Source of the DNA: Tetrahymena thermophila SB210
Taxonomy: Eukaryota > Ciliophora > Oligohymenophorea > Hymenostomatida > Tetrahymenidae
Assembly: GCF_000189635.1 (NCBI RefSeq)
Contig: NW_002476244.1
Span: forward strand, 1-64,000
Direction of reading: 5' to 3'
DNA length: 64,000 nt
This document shows, one piece after another, positions 13,709-26,912 of this stretch. The translations under genes and the position numbers were made by a program. The number at the start of each line of letters is the position of its first letter. Position 1 is the first letter of the stretch. Under the pieces are notes generated by a model that ran no database searches, was not told the DNA's origin, and saw only the letters and a program-made list of their open reading frames with translations.

Positions 13709-14405
13709 TTTTCTGCTACGTTCTTTCTCATATAAGCAGATTTGTATACTTATTGACTCAAATGCTTTTAACATGCTTACTTACTATTTTAGTTTATTCT
13801 ACTTATTAATTAATTAATTGATTTACTTACTTACTATATTTTTTCTTTTATAATAAATATCTTTCCTATTTGTTTAATATTTGAAAAATTAAAAGAATTT
13901 ACTTGATAAATTAAACATTATAAAATCTGAATAGATATAACTTGATTTATTTAATTTCAAAAAAAAAACATATCAAAAAAGATATATTTGACCTAATAAT
14001 CTGATTTTTTACATTAAAAGTTAAATATAATCAAAGTGTACATAATTGAAATTATTTTTATTTTATAAGTAGAAATGAATAAATTTAATAAAAATTTTTG
14101 CAAAATTCAAAAATATGTCTTAAATTTCTAAATATAAATGAATTCAAAAGGTTGGCATCATAGTTAAAATTATTATTAATAAATATATTTTATAAATTTT
14201 TAAATCAATATTTTTTTTATGTTTATTAAAAAATAGATTTTTTAGAAATAACTCACAATTTTTAAACTAATATTTATAAAAAATTAAAATATAATAAAAA
14301 AATTAAATAAATTTAATGAGGAAATATAAAATAAATGAATCACTGAATAAAAATATAAAAATTAACATATTGCAAACTTATTTACTCAAAAATTAATACA
14401 AATAT
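13709..14405. other. Intergenic spacer
   Basis: AT-rich spacer with short ATTA/ACTT simple repeats near 13800; no gene seen. Confidence 0.6.
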
Positions 14406-15853
14406 TCAAAATAAGTCTTATAGTTTTTGATTATAAAATTACTCTGAAAATGAGTCATTTAATATTTCTTGATCATAGTTTTCCGTTAATCCTTCATTAT
14501 CACTTCCATTAATAATTGGATCAATGTCTCTGGTTTTGATAGAATTAGAATGGTCTATTTCTGTATTTTATATGCACGAAGCAGTTATGTCTCTTATATT
14601 ATGGGTTTATCTGGATAGAGTTGTTTTTTAGCTTTAAGTTTAACTGTGACTGTTAAATGCTTTATTAATATTTTCTCTTGTGAGGTTGTTGTTGAAATTT
14701 GGTGATTAGAATACAGGAAATTCCTCTTTTTGGTTTATATTTCTTGATTCAGATAGCTGACTTATGTTTATTTACAAAGGTAGTTTATTCTTAAAAATTT
14801 AATACATCTAATTCACTTCTCCATGCGCAGCTCTATCACTAAATGAACCTGAATAAGAAACTTTTGCATTTTTATTGTTAATGTTTGTATTTTGATTGTC
14901 TGCTTTCTGTGATGATTAATTAGATTTAATCAATTAGTGTTAATTTGATGTACTTTCTTAATTTTTTTTATTAAGAAAATTATTTTTAGTGTGAGGAGTT
15001 TTAATTTCTATCCTAGGACTTACAAAATTCATCGGTATTTATTTTTGTTATATTTTTTCTGAGTAAAAAACATTAGACTGAGGATCACTCTAAATTAGTT
15101 TATTAGCAATTTTATTTTAGACCTCTGTTGCAGCAGACATATTAGTTTCAGACTAAAATTTCTCTGCATATGCTTTATTATTTAAAGGACTATTATTTTC
15201 TTAAAAAAGATTAGTGCTGACACCTCTTTTTCTTTAAATTTAGTTTTATTCGAATATACTTCTAATACTCTTACAGTAATCCTATGTAATATCCTTTTGA
15301 TATGGTAGGTTCATCTCAAAAATCTAATTGCACAAAGTGAGTTTATTTTTTGGACTTTTAAAATGGGCTTTGGTAATTATATATAAATTACTAAAGATTT
15401 CTTAAAGTTATTCCTCTATGAAGATAAAAAGTCTTCTGATCTCATCATCATAATTTCTTCTTTGCTCATATGCGAAATTCGATTTCTTTTATTTATTTTT
15501 CTATTTACCTTCTATTGCCTCTATGATATTTTTAAGTTATTAAAATGCTAAATCTAATTCTTTTTTAGTGTAAGCTAACGATTTCTCCATTTTTTAAGAT
15601 ACCTAATTTAACTTTTTCATATATAAAAGCTAAAAAATATTTTTATTAAAAATTATACATTATAATATAAGGCACTGAGTGTTAATTTGCTTAATTCCTT
15701 ATAATCTATATTTTTTACGGAGTTTATACTTAAAGAAAATAGCTCACATGAAGTCTAATTTTTACACATTTATTTTATTTCTTTGATGATCTTATAAAAT
15801 GGCTTTGTTAACAAGTTTAATTCATTCTCCATCTGATCAACATATGCCTTCAT
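14406..15853 (-). CDS. Hypothetical protein: N-terminal helical region, low-complexity tail
   Basis: Two exons (15659-15853 and 14406-15602), joined over a 56-bp GT..AG intron, give 463 residues. A shorter 29-bp splice (15630-15658) would also keep the frame, but it is below the usual intron size. The N-terminal 170 residues are helical and probably coiled coil (MKAYVDQMENELNLLTKPFY..., MEKSLAYTKKELDLAFQQLK). The rest is Asn/Ser/Gln-rich and probably disordered. I recognise no family. Both exons are multiples of three and codon use matches the neighbouring genes, so the gene itself is credible. Confidence 0.65.
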
Positions 15854-16101
15854 CGTAAACAATATTTTATTTCACTTTATTTTTTTTATTTAAATTTTTT
15901 AAATTTTTATTTCATCATAATTTATTTATTCTTTTTTAAATTAAATCATGAAAAATCAGATTGAAAAAGAGCCAAAATTTAAAAATTTAACTAATATGAG
16001 ACACAAAGAAATTGAAATATGAATTACACACAATATAATAAAAATAAAATCACTACTTTAAAAAATTTATTTAAACAACCTATTTTGATTTAAATTAGTA
16101 T

Positions 16102-18326
16102 TCATATATACTTTCGAGGATTGCTTTATCTAAAAACACACTTATCTTCAGCTCTTTATAAATGATCGCTTTTTCTTTTTTTATTGGAAATCAAGTGAAA
16201 AATATTCACTTTTTTTTACTAAGAACTTTAAGGATATTGTTAAAAAAGTTGCTATTGCTGAGAAATAGGAGAAATATCTTATCTTTAGATGTTAGAATAA
16301 TATAATTCATTAGATTCCTTAGAATCAATCAAATATGGGTTACATTATTAATTATTCTCTTAAATCATTTACTGTTAAGGAATGTTAAACCCTTACTATT
16401 AGTATTCATCCTGATTAAATTTTAGCTAGTTTAAATTATGTTGAGAAATTTAAAGGGGAAATTGCATAGATATTGCTGGTTACTACTATTATTGCATATT
16501 AAACACTTATTATTATAGCTGTAAATTATTATATAATTATTGTTAGTTATATCTTTATTATTCAGGTATAATAGACTACTAAAGTTGATAAAATTACTCT
16601 TAGATTTATTAATGTGTAAATACTTATTGTTGAGGTTATTATTAATTAATAAGTTCATTTTCTAAATATTAGCAATTTGATTGATTTTATTTCAATAAAT
16701 TGTCTTGCTATAAATTCTATTTATTTTATTTTTGTAAATAATTATCATCGAATTAAGGATTATAAAAATCTCTCATGTAGTCTTTATTGAAAATTTGATC
16801 TTAAATGCTTTATTCAATTAATTTAGTGTCTTAGCAAATTTAATACTCTTAATTTTCAATTTATTGCAGTTAATAATGCTCTTTCTTATTAATTAACTCG
16901 AATTTTTCCTTGTTTAAATTATTACGGTCTTTCAATTTTTGGATTTCCTTTGTCTAAATTTTATTATTATTTCTTTATTTTTAAGGCTATAAATCATATT
17001 CTTCTTCTATTAAATCCAAGCTGCCTTCACTATATTCATTTTCCTACTTTATAATTAAATCATCTCTTACAATTTAATTCTTGAATTTATTATCTTAAAG
17101 GCTGTAGTTATTGGCTCCTGCAAAATATTAGTTATATGTGGTATTTTAATTGCATTTTTGCATTCTGTGCTATTCAAAAATATTTTAATTACTTTTATTT
17201 AAATAATTTGTCTCATCCTATTTCCTTTGATGGTTTTACTTTTGGTGAATTATTTCACCTAACTTTTTGAAATTATAATTATCAAACTCTTCTTTTGCAG
17301 CTTATTTTCTGCCAAATTATAATTAATCTTTATTTTGATCAATAATATTGTTTTGCTTGCTTGGTGAAATTTACTTTGGTTCATAACTTTCCTAAAATTA
17401 AGATAAGTTATTTTTATCAATATTCAACATTTTTTAATTCATATTTTAATAGCTTTAATTGATAGACTGAGGATGAGTATTTGATTTACTTCCTTTTAAA
17501 TTATAAAATTTTCTGTCTTTAAAATTACCAGTTCCTTCACTTTTTATTTCAGTGTCTTTTTATAGCCTGGTCTTTCTTTTAGTATCTAAATATTAATTCA
17601 TCAAAAAAATATTTTTAAAAATAAATTTCATTTTATTTTATAATGATTTTACTTTTTGGTTGCTATGTTTGTTACTTTAAAAAGTAGTCTCCAAACACTT
17701 TATTTAATTCACTACTGTGAAACCTTTTTACAAAATTAATAAGAATTTTGTAAATATAAAAAACATGAATACATTTCTTCAATGGAAATCACTGGATCTT
17801 TATCGTCAGATAAGTAAGACTGTAATTCTTTTCGCTTTCTATTAAAGTAATCTTTAATATTTTTTTAAAAAAGTTTAGAAAATTTTTAAATAGGTGCAAT
17901 TAATTTTAAGTAAAACCTTTGTAAAGGCATTATATTTTAGGAATAGTTTTAATTTTCACTACTAACTGCTAATTAGAATCTTAATTTATGTCTTATAAAT
18001 TGGAGTTATTTGCCTCTGCTTTGCCTTTTTGATTGTTTAACTGCTTATTCTCTTCAAATTTACTCGATTTGCTTTAGGGAAATTCATTTTTAGAAATCGC
18101 ATCTGTTGACTATTACTTCTACTTCAAGTCAATTTAGTTATACTAAGAAGGCTAATTAGCTAATGAATCAACATTCACTTCTCTGAGCTTTATATCTATT
18201 TCATAATTGAGTATTACTAAATTTTAATTAATTGAAATTACCTTTATCATTAGGTTAGATGTACTTAGGTCTCTTCAAATTTTAGTTAATTCGAACACCG
18301 ACATTATGAATGAAATTTCTTTTCAT
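16102..18326 (-). CDS. Hypothetical Gln-rich protein
   Basis: Five exons (18326-18242, 18195-17917, 17851-17773, 17723-17653, 17585-16102) join to 666 codons including TGA, with GT..AG introns of 46, 65, 49 and 67 bp. The protein starts MKRNFIHNVGVRINQN and has a charged stretch with RKRKELQSYLSDDKDPVIS near residue 130. From about residue 400 it becomes Gln-rich, with runs such as NMQQQQQP and RYNQQQLYNN; in DNA this is a TAA/TAG/CAA-rich tract that looks like ATT/TTG noise on the other strand. The C-terminus is basic (NKKRKSDHL...), a possible nuclear localisation signal. No known domain is recognised; a nuclear regulator with a Gln-rich region is one possibility. Confidence 0.65.
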
Positions 18327-19530
18327 ATTTGCTGATTTATGTTTGATAATATAATATTTTTATTAGAAATTAAAGATATATAGAAGCGCTAAAATTAGTT
18401 AAAAGCATCTGAAAACATTTATTTTAAAATACTAACAAGCTGAAAATAACTCTATTATTTATTTACATTAATATCTATTTAGTTTTTAATTAACTATTTA
18501 AAACGTGCTTTTTCTTTATTATTCAAAAATTAAATAAAAATATAAAAGCTCACTGTCAGTTTATATTTATTTTCTTTTTTTATTTTATTTTTGTTATATA
18601 TTTAATTTTTTATTATTTTTTACTTTTATTTGTTATCTTATTAATTTTTATTTCTTATTTATTGATTAGTTTTTCTTTGCTTTTTATTTATTTATTTTTT
18701 TTTTGTTTGTATTTTTTTTTCTAATTTTTTATTTTCAAATATTTATTTATTTATTTATTTGATTTTTAATTAAATTTTTATTATTTTATAAGATAGATTG
18801 ATATTATTTAATGATAAATCTCAACTGAAATCTCTATCGCTCTTAGATTCTTATCAACTACAACTTGATATTTTAAAAAATACTAATTATATATTTTTAA
18901 GGCTAAGAAAGAATTTTAATTTTATTAATTTGTTTTGATTTATTTATTTTTTTTGAAATTCCTTTATGTCTTATGAAAGACAGGGTTGAATATGAATGCA
19001 TAATAACTTTTCTAGGCATATTTATTCTATTAAGTAGAATGATGTTGTGAGGTTATTCGAATAAAGTACTTTTGATTGTTTAAAAACTTTGGTTTGTACT
19101 TATTCGTGCTGAATGGGGAGTGCGATTATCAAAAAGAAGTGGAATTCGCTATTTAAAAACTTAGTAAATGTAAAAAACTTAAGTTATTTGCAGTCATTTC
19201 ATAATTATTAATTTCTATTTTCTTTTTAATTTTTGAGAGAAATTAATTGTTTTTGAATTATTTAATTTATTAAAAAATCTTTGATTTTTCCTCCTTCTTG
19301 AAAATAAATGTGTACGAAAAATTCTTTTATTAATTTAATTCAAAATTTTACAAGATATTAAGAAAGAATAAGGAAATACATAGAAATTTTATAATTTAAT
19401 TAAAAACTATCATAAATAAAATAAAATCAATAGTGTTTGTTTGTTCTCACAACTCTAAATTAAAGTTAGGTTTAATCATTGATTTGAACTATTATTTTAT
19501 ATATTCTGAGATGTTCCATCTGTTATTAAA
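18327..19530. other. Intergenic region with T-rich tract and hairpins
   Basis: From about 18560 to 18780 the plus strand is strongly T-rich with almost no G. A GC-richer stretch at about 18960-19160 contains two clear inverted repeats (listed separately). I see no coding frame. Confidence 0.6.
19024..19106. other. Pair of hairpins in a GC-richer non-coding island
   Basis: ATTCTA (19024-19029) pairs with TAGAAT (19035-19040) over a 5-base loop. CGAATAAAGTAC (19058-19069) pairs with GTACTTATTCG (19096-19106) with one bulged base and a loop of about 26 bases. The island stands out from the surrounding poly-T DNA. A structured RNA gene is possible; I could not match it to U1-U6, SRP, RNase P or telomerase RNA. 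Confidence 0.35.
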
Positions 19531-22500
19531 TCAAAGTAATTCAATAAAAAATAATATTTAAAAAATTATTTACTATTTTAAACTAATAAAAATTGTGTTC
19601 AAATTAGCAGCTTTTTGAGAAATTTAATCCAACATTGTCTTCAAATTTTTCACATTTATAAATTAATTTTCATTATCCCACCTAAATTAATTATAAATAA
19701 AATAAGATTATTAGAATACACTTTAAAAATTCCCTTTTACCTTTTCATAGTTAAGCTTAGCTTTTATATATAGCTGCATTTAGTAATAAAATCTCCTAAA
19801 TTTTAAAGGCTTTTGTTAGTTATATTTGGGTTCTTCTTCGAAAAGCTTTTTATCAAATTTATTAATCAATATTCTGTTTTTTAAGAAAATATTACCTTGT
19901 CAGCGATAAATCTAGCACTTGCAAACCCTTTAATTACTCTAATGACTGAAGTAAATATTAAAGGCCACTGTCAGTTATTTTTTTATTTTCTAAACCCCAT
20001 CTGTCTAATCCTAATTTAATTTTCACCAAGGTTTTCAAATTAACAAACATATTTCCTATCTCCTCTAAAGATTTATCTGAAATTTCAGGATTCTCCATAC
20101 CCCATCTAACAATCAAAAATGAAATTATAAAAATTTAAATTGTTAAATATAAATGAATAAATATTAATTAATTAATTAATTTATTTATGTATTACTCCCA
20201 TAAGAATAGATAAATCACTTAGAGAATTTATTATTTTTAGATTCCTTCACATAAGACCTTCACATCTTCATCTTTCATATTTTGCCATCTGTTTATTAAT
20301 TTTTTTATTAAATAAAATGAAATGTTTAATTATTGAAGATATTTACGATCCGATGTTAAGGTTTAGAAATATAAGAGTGTGCCCAAATGATGATAATATA
20401 AAACTGATTTATTGCAAATTAGATTTTTTAGAGTGTAAATGAAAAACCAAATATTTTAGCTGGTCAGCTGATTATATTAATTCATTTTTTATGATATCAC
20501 TAAGACAAAAAATTTTATTTAGAATTTATTTTTAAAAATTGATTAATGGAATAATACCTCAATTCGTTGAGCTAAATGACTTATGTATTTTTATTAATTT
20601 GTTTTAAATCAGTCCTATTCTTTATGATAGTAATTTCCTTCTTTTTACCATCTAAGCTTTAAATATTTGTATCTGAGTCTTAGAATAAGTATCTGAAAGA
20701 TGGTGAGTTGAAAGCTGAGATCCTATTACCTGAATATTCAGGAGTACTCATTTCAGAACTAAAATAAGAACTTGATTAAGAATTTTGAATTTAGTGAGTG
20801 TTAACACTTTTTAAATCAATTTTTTTTATAGTTTAATCTTGATCTATCTAATCAGCCATTTAATAATTTTCTTAGTTTTTTTAAATGGAATTTGATCCTT
20901 ACACATCTTTCAGAGAATTCTCATTATCACTGATTGACGACTATGAATCACTAGATTATGAACTTTCATTTTCACTTTCTTGAGGACTAGTTATTTCTTT
21001 TATTGCATGCAAGTTATCGAGGTTGAAATTAGAGTTACATTTCATATCTTCTGCCGAAATGTCTGATTCTAATTTATGATATTTTTTAATTAATTAAAAT
21101 TTTCATGATATAAATTTAATACAATCAAATTATGACATCTCTGACTATCTTCTAAACATCGAGTAATCTAATTTATAAATAAAAAACATTATTAATTTAA
21201 AAGAACCGTAAAATTAGATATATTTTATTACCATTAGCACCATTTATAGAGATTTTTTTGTTATTTAACTCTAATTTTTAAATCTTTTCCTCCAAGCTTG
21301 TCTAAATAAATAAAATTAATTTAATCTTAAATTAGCTTTGAGTTTAATAGACAACGAATTACAATTTATTGAATGTATTTATTTTCCTATTCAATAGATA
21401 TTATTTTTAAAGAATATATTGCCATCCACTAATACATAATCTAATAGAATCTTGGTCTTTGCTTCGGATTATACGAAATCATTTCTTTGATAATTATGAA
21501 ATATTATTCTATGATAGACTTGCTAACGTTATCACTATTTTCTAAATAATATTGCTTAGTTTATTGTAATCTTAAATTCCATAAATCATCACAAGGACCT
21601 TTATCATTTTTATATGGATCAACCTTAATATTTTAAAAGTGCATTAATTATTTTTTTGTTTATCAATCTTAAATATTTATAAATATAATAATGATAGCTT
21701 ATCAATCTTAATATTTTAATAGTACATTAATCATTCATTCATTACCTATCATTTATAAACTTTCTAAAAATAATTTTATGAAAATAAATAATTTGAATTG
21801 ATAAAATATTTTTTTTCTTATTTGAACGTTATAACTAAATAATTAATTAAATAAATTTTATCAATATTTTTTGACTTATCCAAAAGACAAAAGTAGATAA
21901 TTACAAATTTGATTTAGTTTTTTATATTTAATCTCCATCTAATTATATAAGGAAAGTAGTATTATTTAAGAAATAAATTTTTACTTTTGCTTCTTCTTTT
22001 CTAGAAGGTCTATACTCACAACTTGCTAATTGGCACAGTAAAACTCCGATTCCATATACATCATTTTTAAAGGGATTATACTTTATGTCAGTTTCTCCTC
22101 TTCTATACATATAATATAACTCAGGAGACAAATGTTCAGCATTTCCCACAAGAGTATTGTGGGTTTATTCATTGTCTACGAGTTTTCCTTCAGAAAAATC
22201 AGTTATTTTTATCATGATTTTATTTTCGCTGTTTCTAATGTAAAGTATGTTATCTGTTTTAATATCACGATGAGCAATTCCATTCCCTTCTAGCTCAGCA
22301 AACGTAATTATAAATTAGTTTGTTATTTCTAGTAGTTCCGTCATCTTAAAGCGATACTTTTGCTAAATAAACTCTGTTAAAGTACCATCCGCTTTATCCA
22401 TTATTATATAGAATTAAATTGAGTTGCCAAGAATCTCAAAATAGAAACCATGAAACCTAATTATGCTATCTGACTTTATTACGTTATTTATTCTATCTAA

Positions 22501-22713
22501 TATTGAGATTTCTCTTAAGATATGTGTAAATGATTCGCTCTTTTTTTCTGTATAAATTTTGACTGCATATTCCTTATTACTGTACTTATAGCAATAAACA
22601 CCGCCATTTGCTATTCTTCCCCTACCTATAAAATCACTTTTTACATAAAATGCAAATTCTTTCACATATTTTGGATTATTTCTTAAATGCTAAAATTCTA
22701 AACTGTCTGCCAT
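19531..22713 (-). CDS. Protein kinase with Ser/Gln-rich linker and C-terminal LRR region
   Basis: A multi-exon gene. The N-terminal exon encodes most of a protein kinase: a glycine-loop-like GRGRIANGGVY, the VAIK-type lysine in EYAVKIY, the catalytic HRDIKTDN, and LSPELYYM in the APE position. The metal-binding DFG is replaced by DFS. Subdomain XI (MISYNPKQRPRFYQIM) follows in an exon at about 21430-21635. Next come a coiled-coil stretch (about 21300), an acidic Ser/Gln-rich linker (about 20700-21050) and leucine-rich exons at about 19530-20110 (LVKIKLGLDRWGLENKKITD, LQVLDLSLT, CSYIQKLSLT). Kinase plus RNI-like LRR is an arrangement I associate with large ciliate kinase families. Exon borders between 21985 and 20110 are only partly resolved, and two genes cannot be excluded. 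Confidence 0.65.
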
Positions 22714-23350
22714 AAGTTAATTAATTATTAGCAACACTTTTATGATTTTTTAAAAAATTTAATTAAATATTGTTTGATTGAGAAATTAAATTAGTTTCGA
22801 GCAGTTTAATAGATAGATATATAAATAATATTCTAGATGATTATCAGTTTTTATTAATAATAGTAAATTGGAAATTATTATATTCTGCTTATTTTTTTGT
22901 TTTGGTTAATTATAACTCCATAATTCAAATTTCTATTTCAATTTTATAAATTAGCATCTATAAAAATTTTTAAATTCTAAATAAATAGCTAATCTTACAA
23001 ATTAAAAAAGTTATACACCTGATCATCAACTAATGAGAAAAAAATTTATTTTTTTACTTCTTAAAATTGAATTTTAATATTTTTGATAAAGAATATTTAA
23101 AATTAATAAAAAAAACTTTAAAAAAGGTAAGCAAATGATATATTAAATATTTATTTATTTTACAGCATAGTTGTATAATTAAATTAAAATATGATTGATC
23201 ATTTTATTTAAAAAATAATATTTAAAAGCTTCCACATATTAAATGATTTATTACTAAATATATTATAATTAAAATGAATAAGTAAGTCTTAATGAATGAG
23301 TTGAAATTAAATGCTAAATTAAATTAAATTATTTATTGTTGACTTAAATT
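22714..23350. other. Intergenic spacer
   Basis: AT-rich spacer between two minus-strand genes; no coding frame or repeat seen. Confidence 0.6.
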
Positions 23351-24829
23351 TCATCCTAAATTCACACCAAAAATACTGAGAAGGGTGACAACAGCCAAAA
23401 ATAATCCTACTAACATAGCAAATGCCCAAAATATTTTTTCTAAAATACCAATAGGAGCTCTTCTTTTTGCATCAAGGGGATCTTCTTGTTTACTATTTGT
23501 AGAATCAGTATAATTAACTAAATTGTTTTAAACAGAATCTTCAACACCTTATGCAAGCCTTTTTGATTCCCTCAAACGGAAGAAGAAAGGAATGATATAA
23601 ACAATAAAGAAGCAACAAACAGATCCATTCACTTCTATGATAACAGAAGGGTCTATGCACAAAATTTAAAAGAGTAAACCTAAGCAGCAAAAAGTTGCAT
23701 TGTAAAGAAGCATTTAAAATTATGAAACAGGTTTTGTTTCACCTTAGATGAGAATAAAGAATTATGAACGGGAGACATGACATAAAGTTGGAAGAGCAGT
23801 AATAAGATGGATAAGATATAAAATATCTACTACTACAGGTCCTACATCATCTGATCCAAAGAAATCATTGATATTTGAGGCATCCTTGTAATTTGTTTTG
23901 CGACCAACAACACCAATAGAACCAACGATTGAAAAGTAAGCATAAGCGAAGTAAACAATTAAATATCCGTATCCAATATTACGTGGATTTTCTTTGAAAT
24001 TAATATTAGTTGCAGTAATTTGACTAACAATTGTATGAACAAAGAAAGCAAAAGAGAAAGGACCTGCAACTCCAACAATGTTTTTAGAGAAAAGAGACAT
24101 TTATTCATCCCAATACTCTGAAACATTTCCATCTGAAATATTTTCAATGAAGCAGTAGAGTAAAAAAATACCATACGCAAATATAGAGGTAACTCCGATA
24201 CGACCTAACTTCACGATGAAGTTCAACTCTTTCAAAGAGCAGAGTAAAAAGACAGGAACGAACAAGATCATTGCCTGGTATTAAATAGAGAATTTATCAA
24301 AAACAATTTCTTTAGACGATCCATAGTTTTCAGTACCGCATTTGTGCATTATGAATTGAATGATAGGGTAGCATATACTATTAATAAGCAGGAAGTAGAT
24401 GATACAAGCCACAAAGAGTTAAAAAGCACTTGATAATATAAATGCTACTTTCCATTTAGGTCCTAAAATACGGCGAACAATACTTGCTAAATCTATTTCA
24501 TCTTCTCTTTGATACACAGAAATGAAGTAACATGTAACATAGTTGATAAAACCAATAATAGTCATGCATATGATAGCCAGAATCAAACCTCCCTGCAAAA
24601 CACTTGCAGGCAAAACAAGTGCAACACTACCAATTGTTGAATTAGCCATACTCAATATAACATGAATACTTCTGTTTTTCTTATGATGAACAAACTCTGC
24701 TATGCTCATTCTCATAGAATTTCTAAAACTTTTTTTTTTATCATCTTCATTGTGTTCTTTCTCTGCTTCATTTTAAGCGCGCTCTAAAAATTAATCGTAT
24801 TGGATTATTTCTTCTTAGTTTGTTGTCAT
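23351..24829 (-). CDS. Amino acid/auxin permease (AAAP family) transporter
   Basis: An intronless frame of 492 residues. After a charged cytosolic N-terminus (about 55 residues) it has about eleven hydrophobic segments. The first, ILSMANSTIGSVALVLPASV, matches the AAAP/SLC36-38 signature (N-x-x-x-G at an unwound first helix, then LP). Later segments include GVAGPFSFAFFVHTIVSQI and the charged C-terminal part (DPLDAKRRAPIG) before the last helix. Such proteins carry amino acids, usually driven by protons or sodium, across the plasma or vacuolar membrane; the substrate is not predictable here. GC content is clearly higher than in its surroundings, as expected for a well-expressed gene. Confidence 0.88.
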
Positions 24830-26912
24830 TTATTTTAGTAGTTTACTTCCTTATCTATCTACGTTTAGGTAATTTAATATTTATCAAAAATTAATATCCA
24901 AATAATCACAATTAAATTTACAATTCTCAATTTATCTTATGGAGACTATATATAACAAAAAATATAATTACATTAAAAAAGTAAGCTAATTTACAAAACT
25001 TTTAAACACTTTTGCAAAAGAATATATTTTTCAGTTTAATGTAAGATTCAGATTTTAAATCTCTTTTCATGCGAGATTTTATTTATATATTATTGGGCTT
25101 TTCTAGAATTATTCGTTTAAATTTATATTTTACCAGAAATAATGATTGACTTAATAACTTGTTATTTTATCAAAAATATGATATCAATCTATAAAAATAA
25201 ATACATTTTTGATGAAAAATCTAATCAATTTGCTAAGAAATTTTCTTATAAAAAGAGTATCATTTTAAAAGACTAAATTTGTTTTATTTGAAATTAACTC
25301 TATGATTGATTTTGAAATGTATTTTAGCTCTAATCAATTTAGAAGAGTAATCAAATTTCAATATTTCAATAAACATTAAAATTAATTCCCTTATAAAAGA
25401 GAACTTTGGTTACAATTATAGAGTAACATCAAATCAATTACTTTTTTATTTATGAAGATATGAATATTATTAAAAGTGCATTTTAATTTAAAAAATTGTG
25501 ATATTTTTTTTATAAATTGAAATTTTTTAATTAAAGAATTTTGGATATTTGCTCATAGTTTTGTTACAGATAACTTGTAACTTCACTAAATTTTTAAAAA
25601 TATCTTTTAAATATAAAAAAGTTAAGCTCTGTTACAGTGTTAAATTGTTTGATTGTATTTTATTTTATGTAACACTAATCTCTTTGTTAAAAAAAATATA
25701 TTTATTTAGCATTTGAAAAGGCTTAATTCTTATCAAAAATAAATCACTTTAAAACTAATTCAATTAAAAGATTAAACAAGTTTTTCTTTAAGTTTGTTAA
25801 ATAATCTTTAAAAATATTTTTGTTCCCTCAAAAATTAAAATTTTTATTTAAATCTATTTTTTATTTCCATTTAGAAATATAAATTGATTTCTTATTTCAT
25901 ATATTTAAAATACTTAATAAATTTTTTTAAAACATATTCATATCGAATTTGGGTATTAATTAAAAGTTCATTAATTTTAAGAGTAAAAAAACCAATTACA
26001 CAAGTTAAACTTTTTATAATTTGTTGATTTATTTTTATTCTAATTTTAATTCATATTTTTCATTCATGCAGGATATATTCTTAATTTTAACAAGCTATTT
26101 TATACATTATTAATAATATTAAAAAGGTTTTAAAGAATTTAAGAAAAATATAAAGATATGTCCTCATAATTAAGGTCTAGTTAAATGCCAAATATTATTA
26201 TTTATATTATATTAATACCTCACTTAAAAAAACAAACTGAAAAATTTTATAACCTAAAAATAAAAAATTTATTTTATAATTTATAATCGAATAGTTATCA
26301 TGATAACCAATTAAATTATTGCTTTAATAAATTTTCTTATTCAGGATTATTTGATATATTTATTTTTTCTGGATTTATTAATATTTTTCTTATTTAATTT
26401 GCAATTAATTTTTAACATAAATTTTAAGATAAATTAGAACTATTTATTAGATTTATTTATTTATTTAACTAAGATAATATATTTTAATTTCTTTTATTTA
26501 AATTTTCATTATTTAAGAATTAAACTTTGAACTAAAAATAAAAAAAATTAGATTATCTTAAAATAAAAATAATAAAATTTACTACTAATTTAAATAGGGA
26601 AAATGTTTGAGAAATTATAAACAACAAACTCACAAAAAGTTTAATTATTAAATCTGTGTATTGTCAGGAATTAAAATTTTGTTTTATCTCCATAATTTTT
26701 TTTTTCTTTGAGGAAACTTCATGATTATAATAATAAACATATGATAAATCTGTAAGTATTTGATTAGTTAGCAATATTTAAAATATAAACAAATTTTATA
26801 GACTCTATATTGATCTTATATTATTACACTTTGATTAGTTAATTTTTTTTAATAAAAAGTATAGTTAAAAACTTGATAATAACAATAAGCATATTGTTTA
26901 CTCTGAATTATA
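24830..26912. other. Long AT-rich intergenic region
   Basis: About 2 kb between the divergently transcribed AAAP and MFS transporter genes. It has homopolymer A and T runs and no sustained ciliate-code frame on either strand. I see no structured RNA or repeat worth naming. Confidence 0.6.

Noticed and set aside
16130..17610. A plus-strand reading with TGA as Trp that gives a long hydrophobic, mitochondrial-looking protein.
   Set aside because: It needs TGA, TAA and TAG all read as sense. The minus strand holds a properly spliced Gln-rich gene that explains the region, and the plus reading is its shadow.
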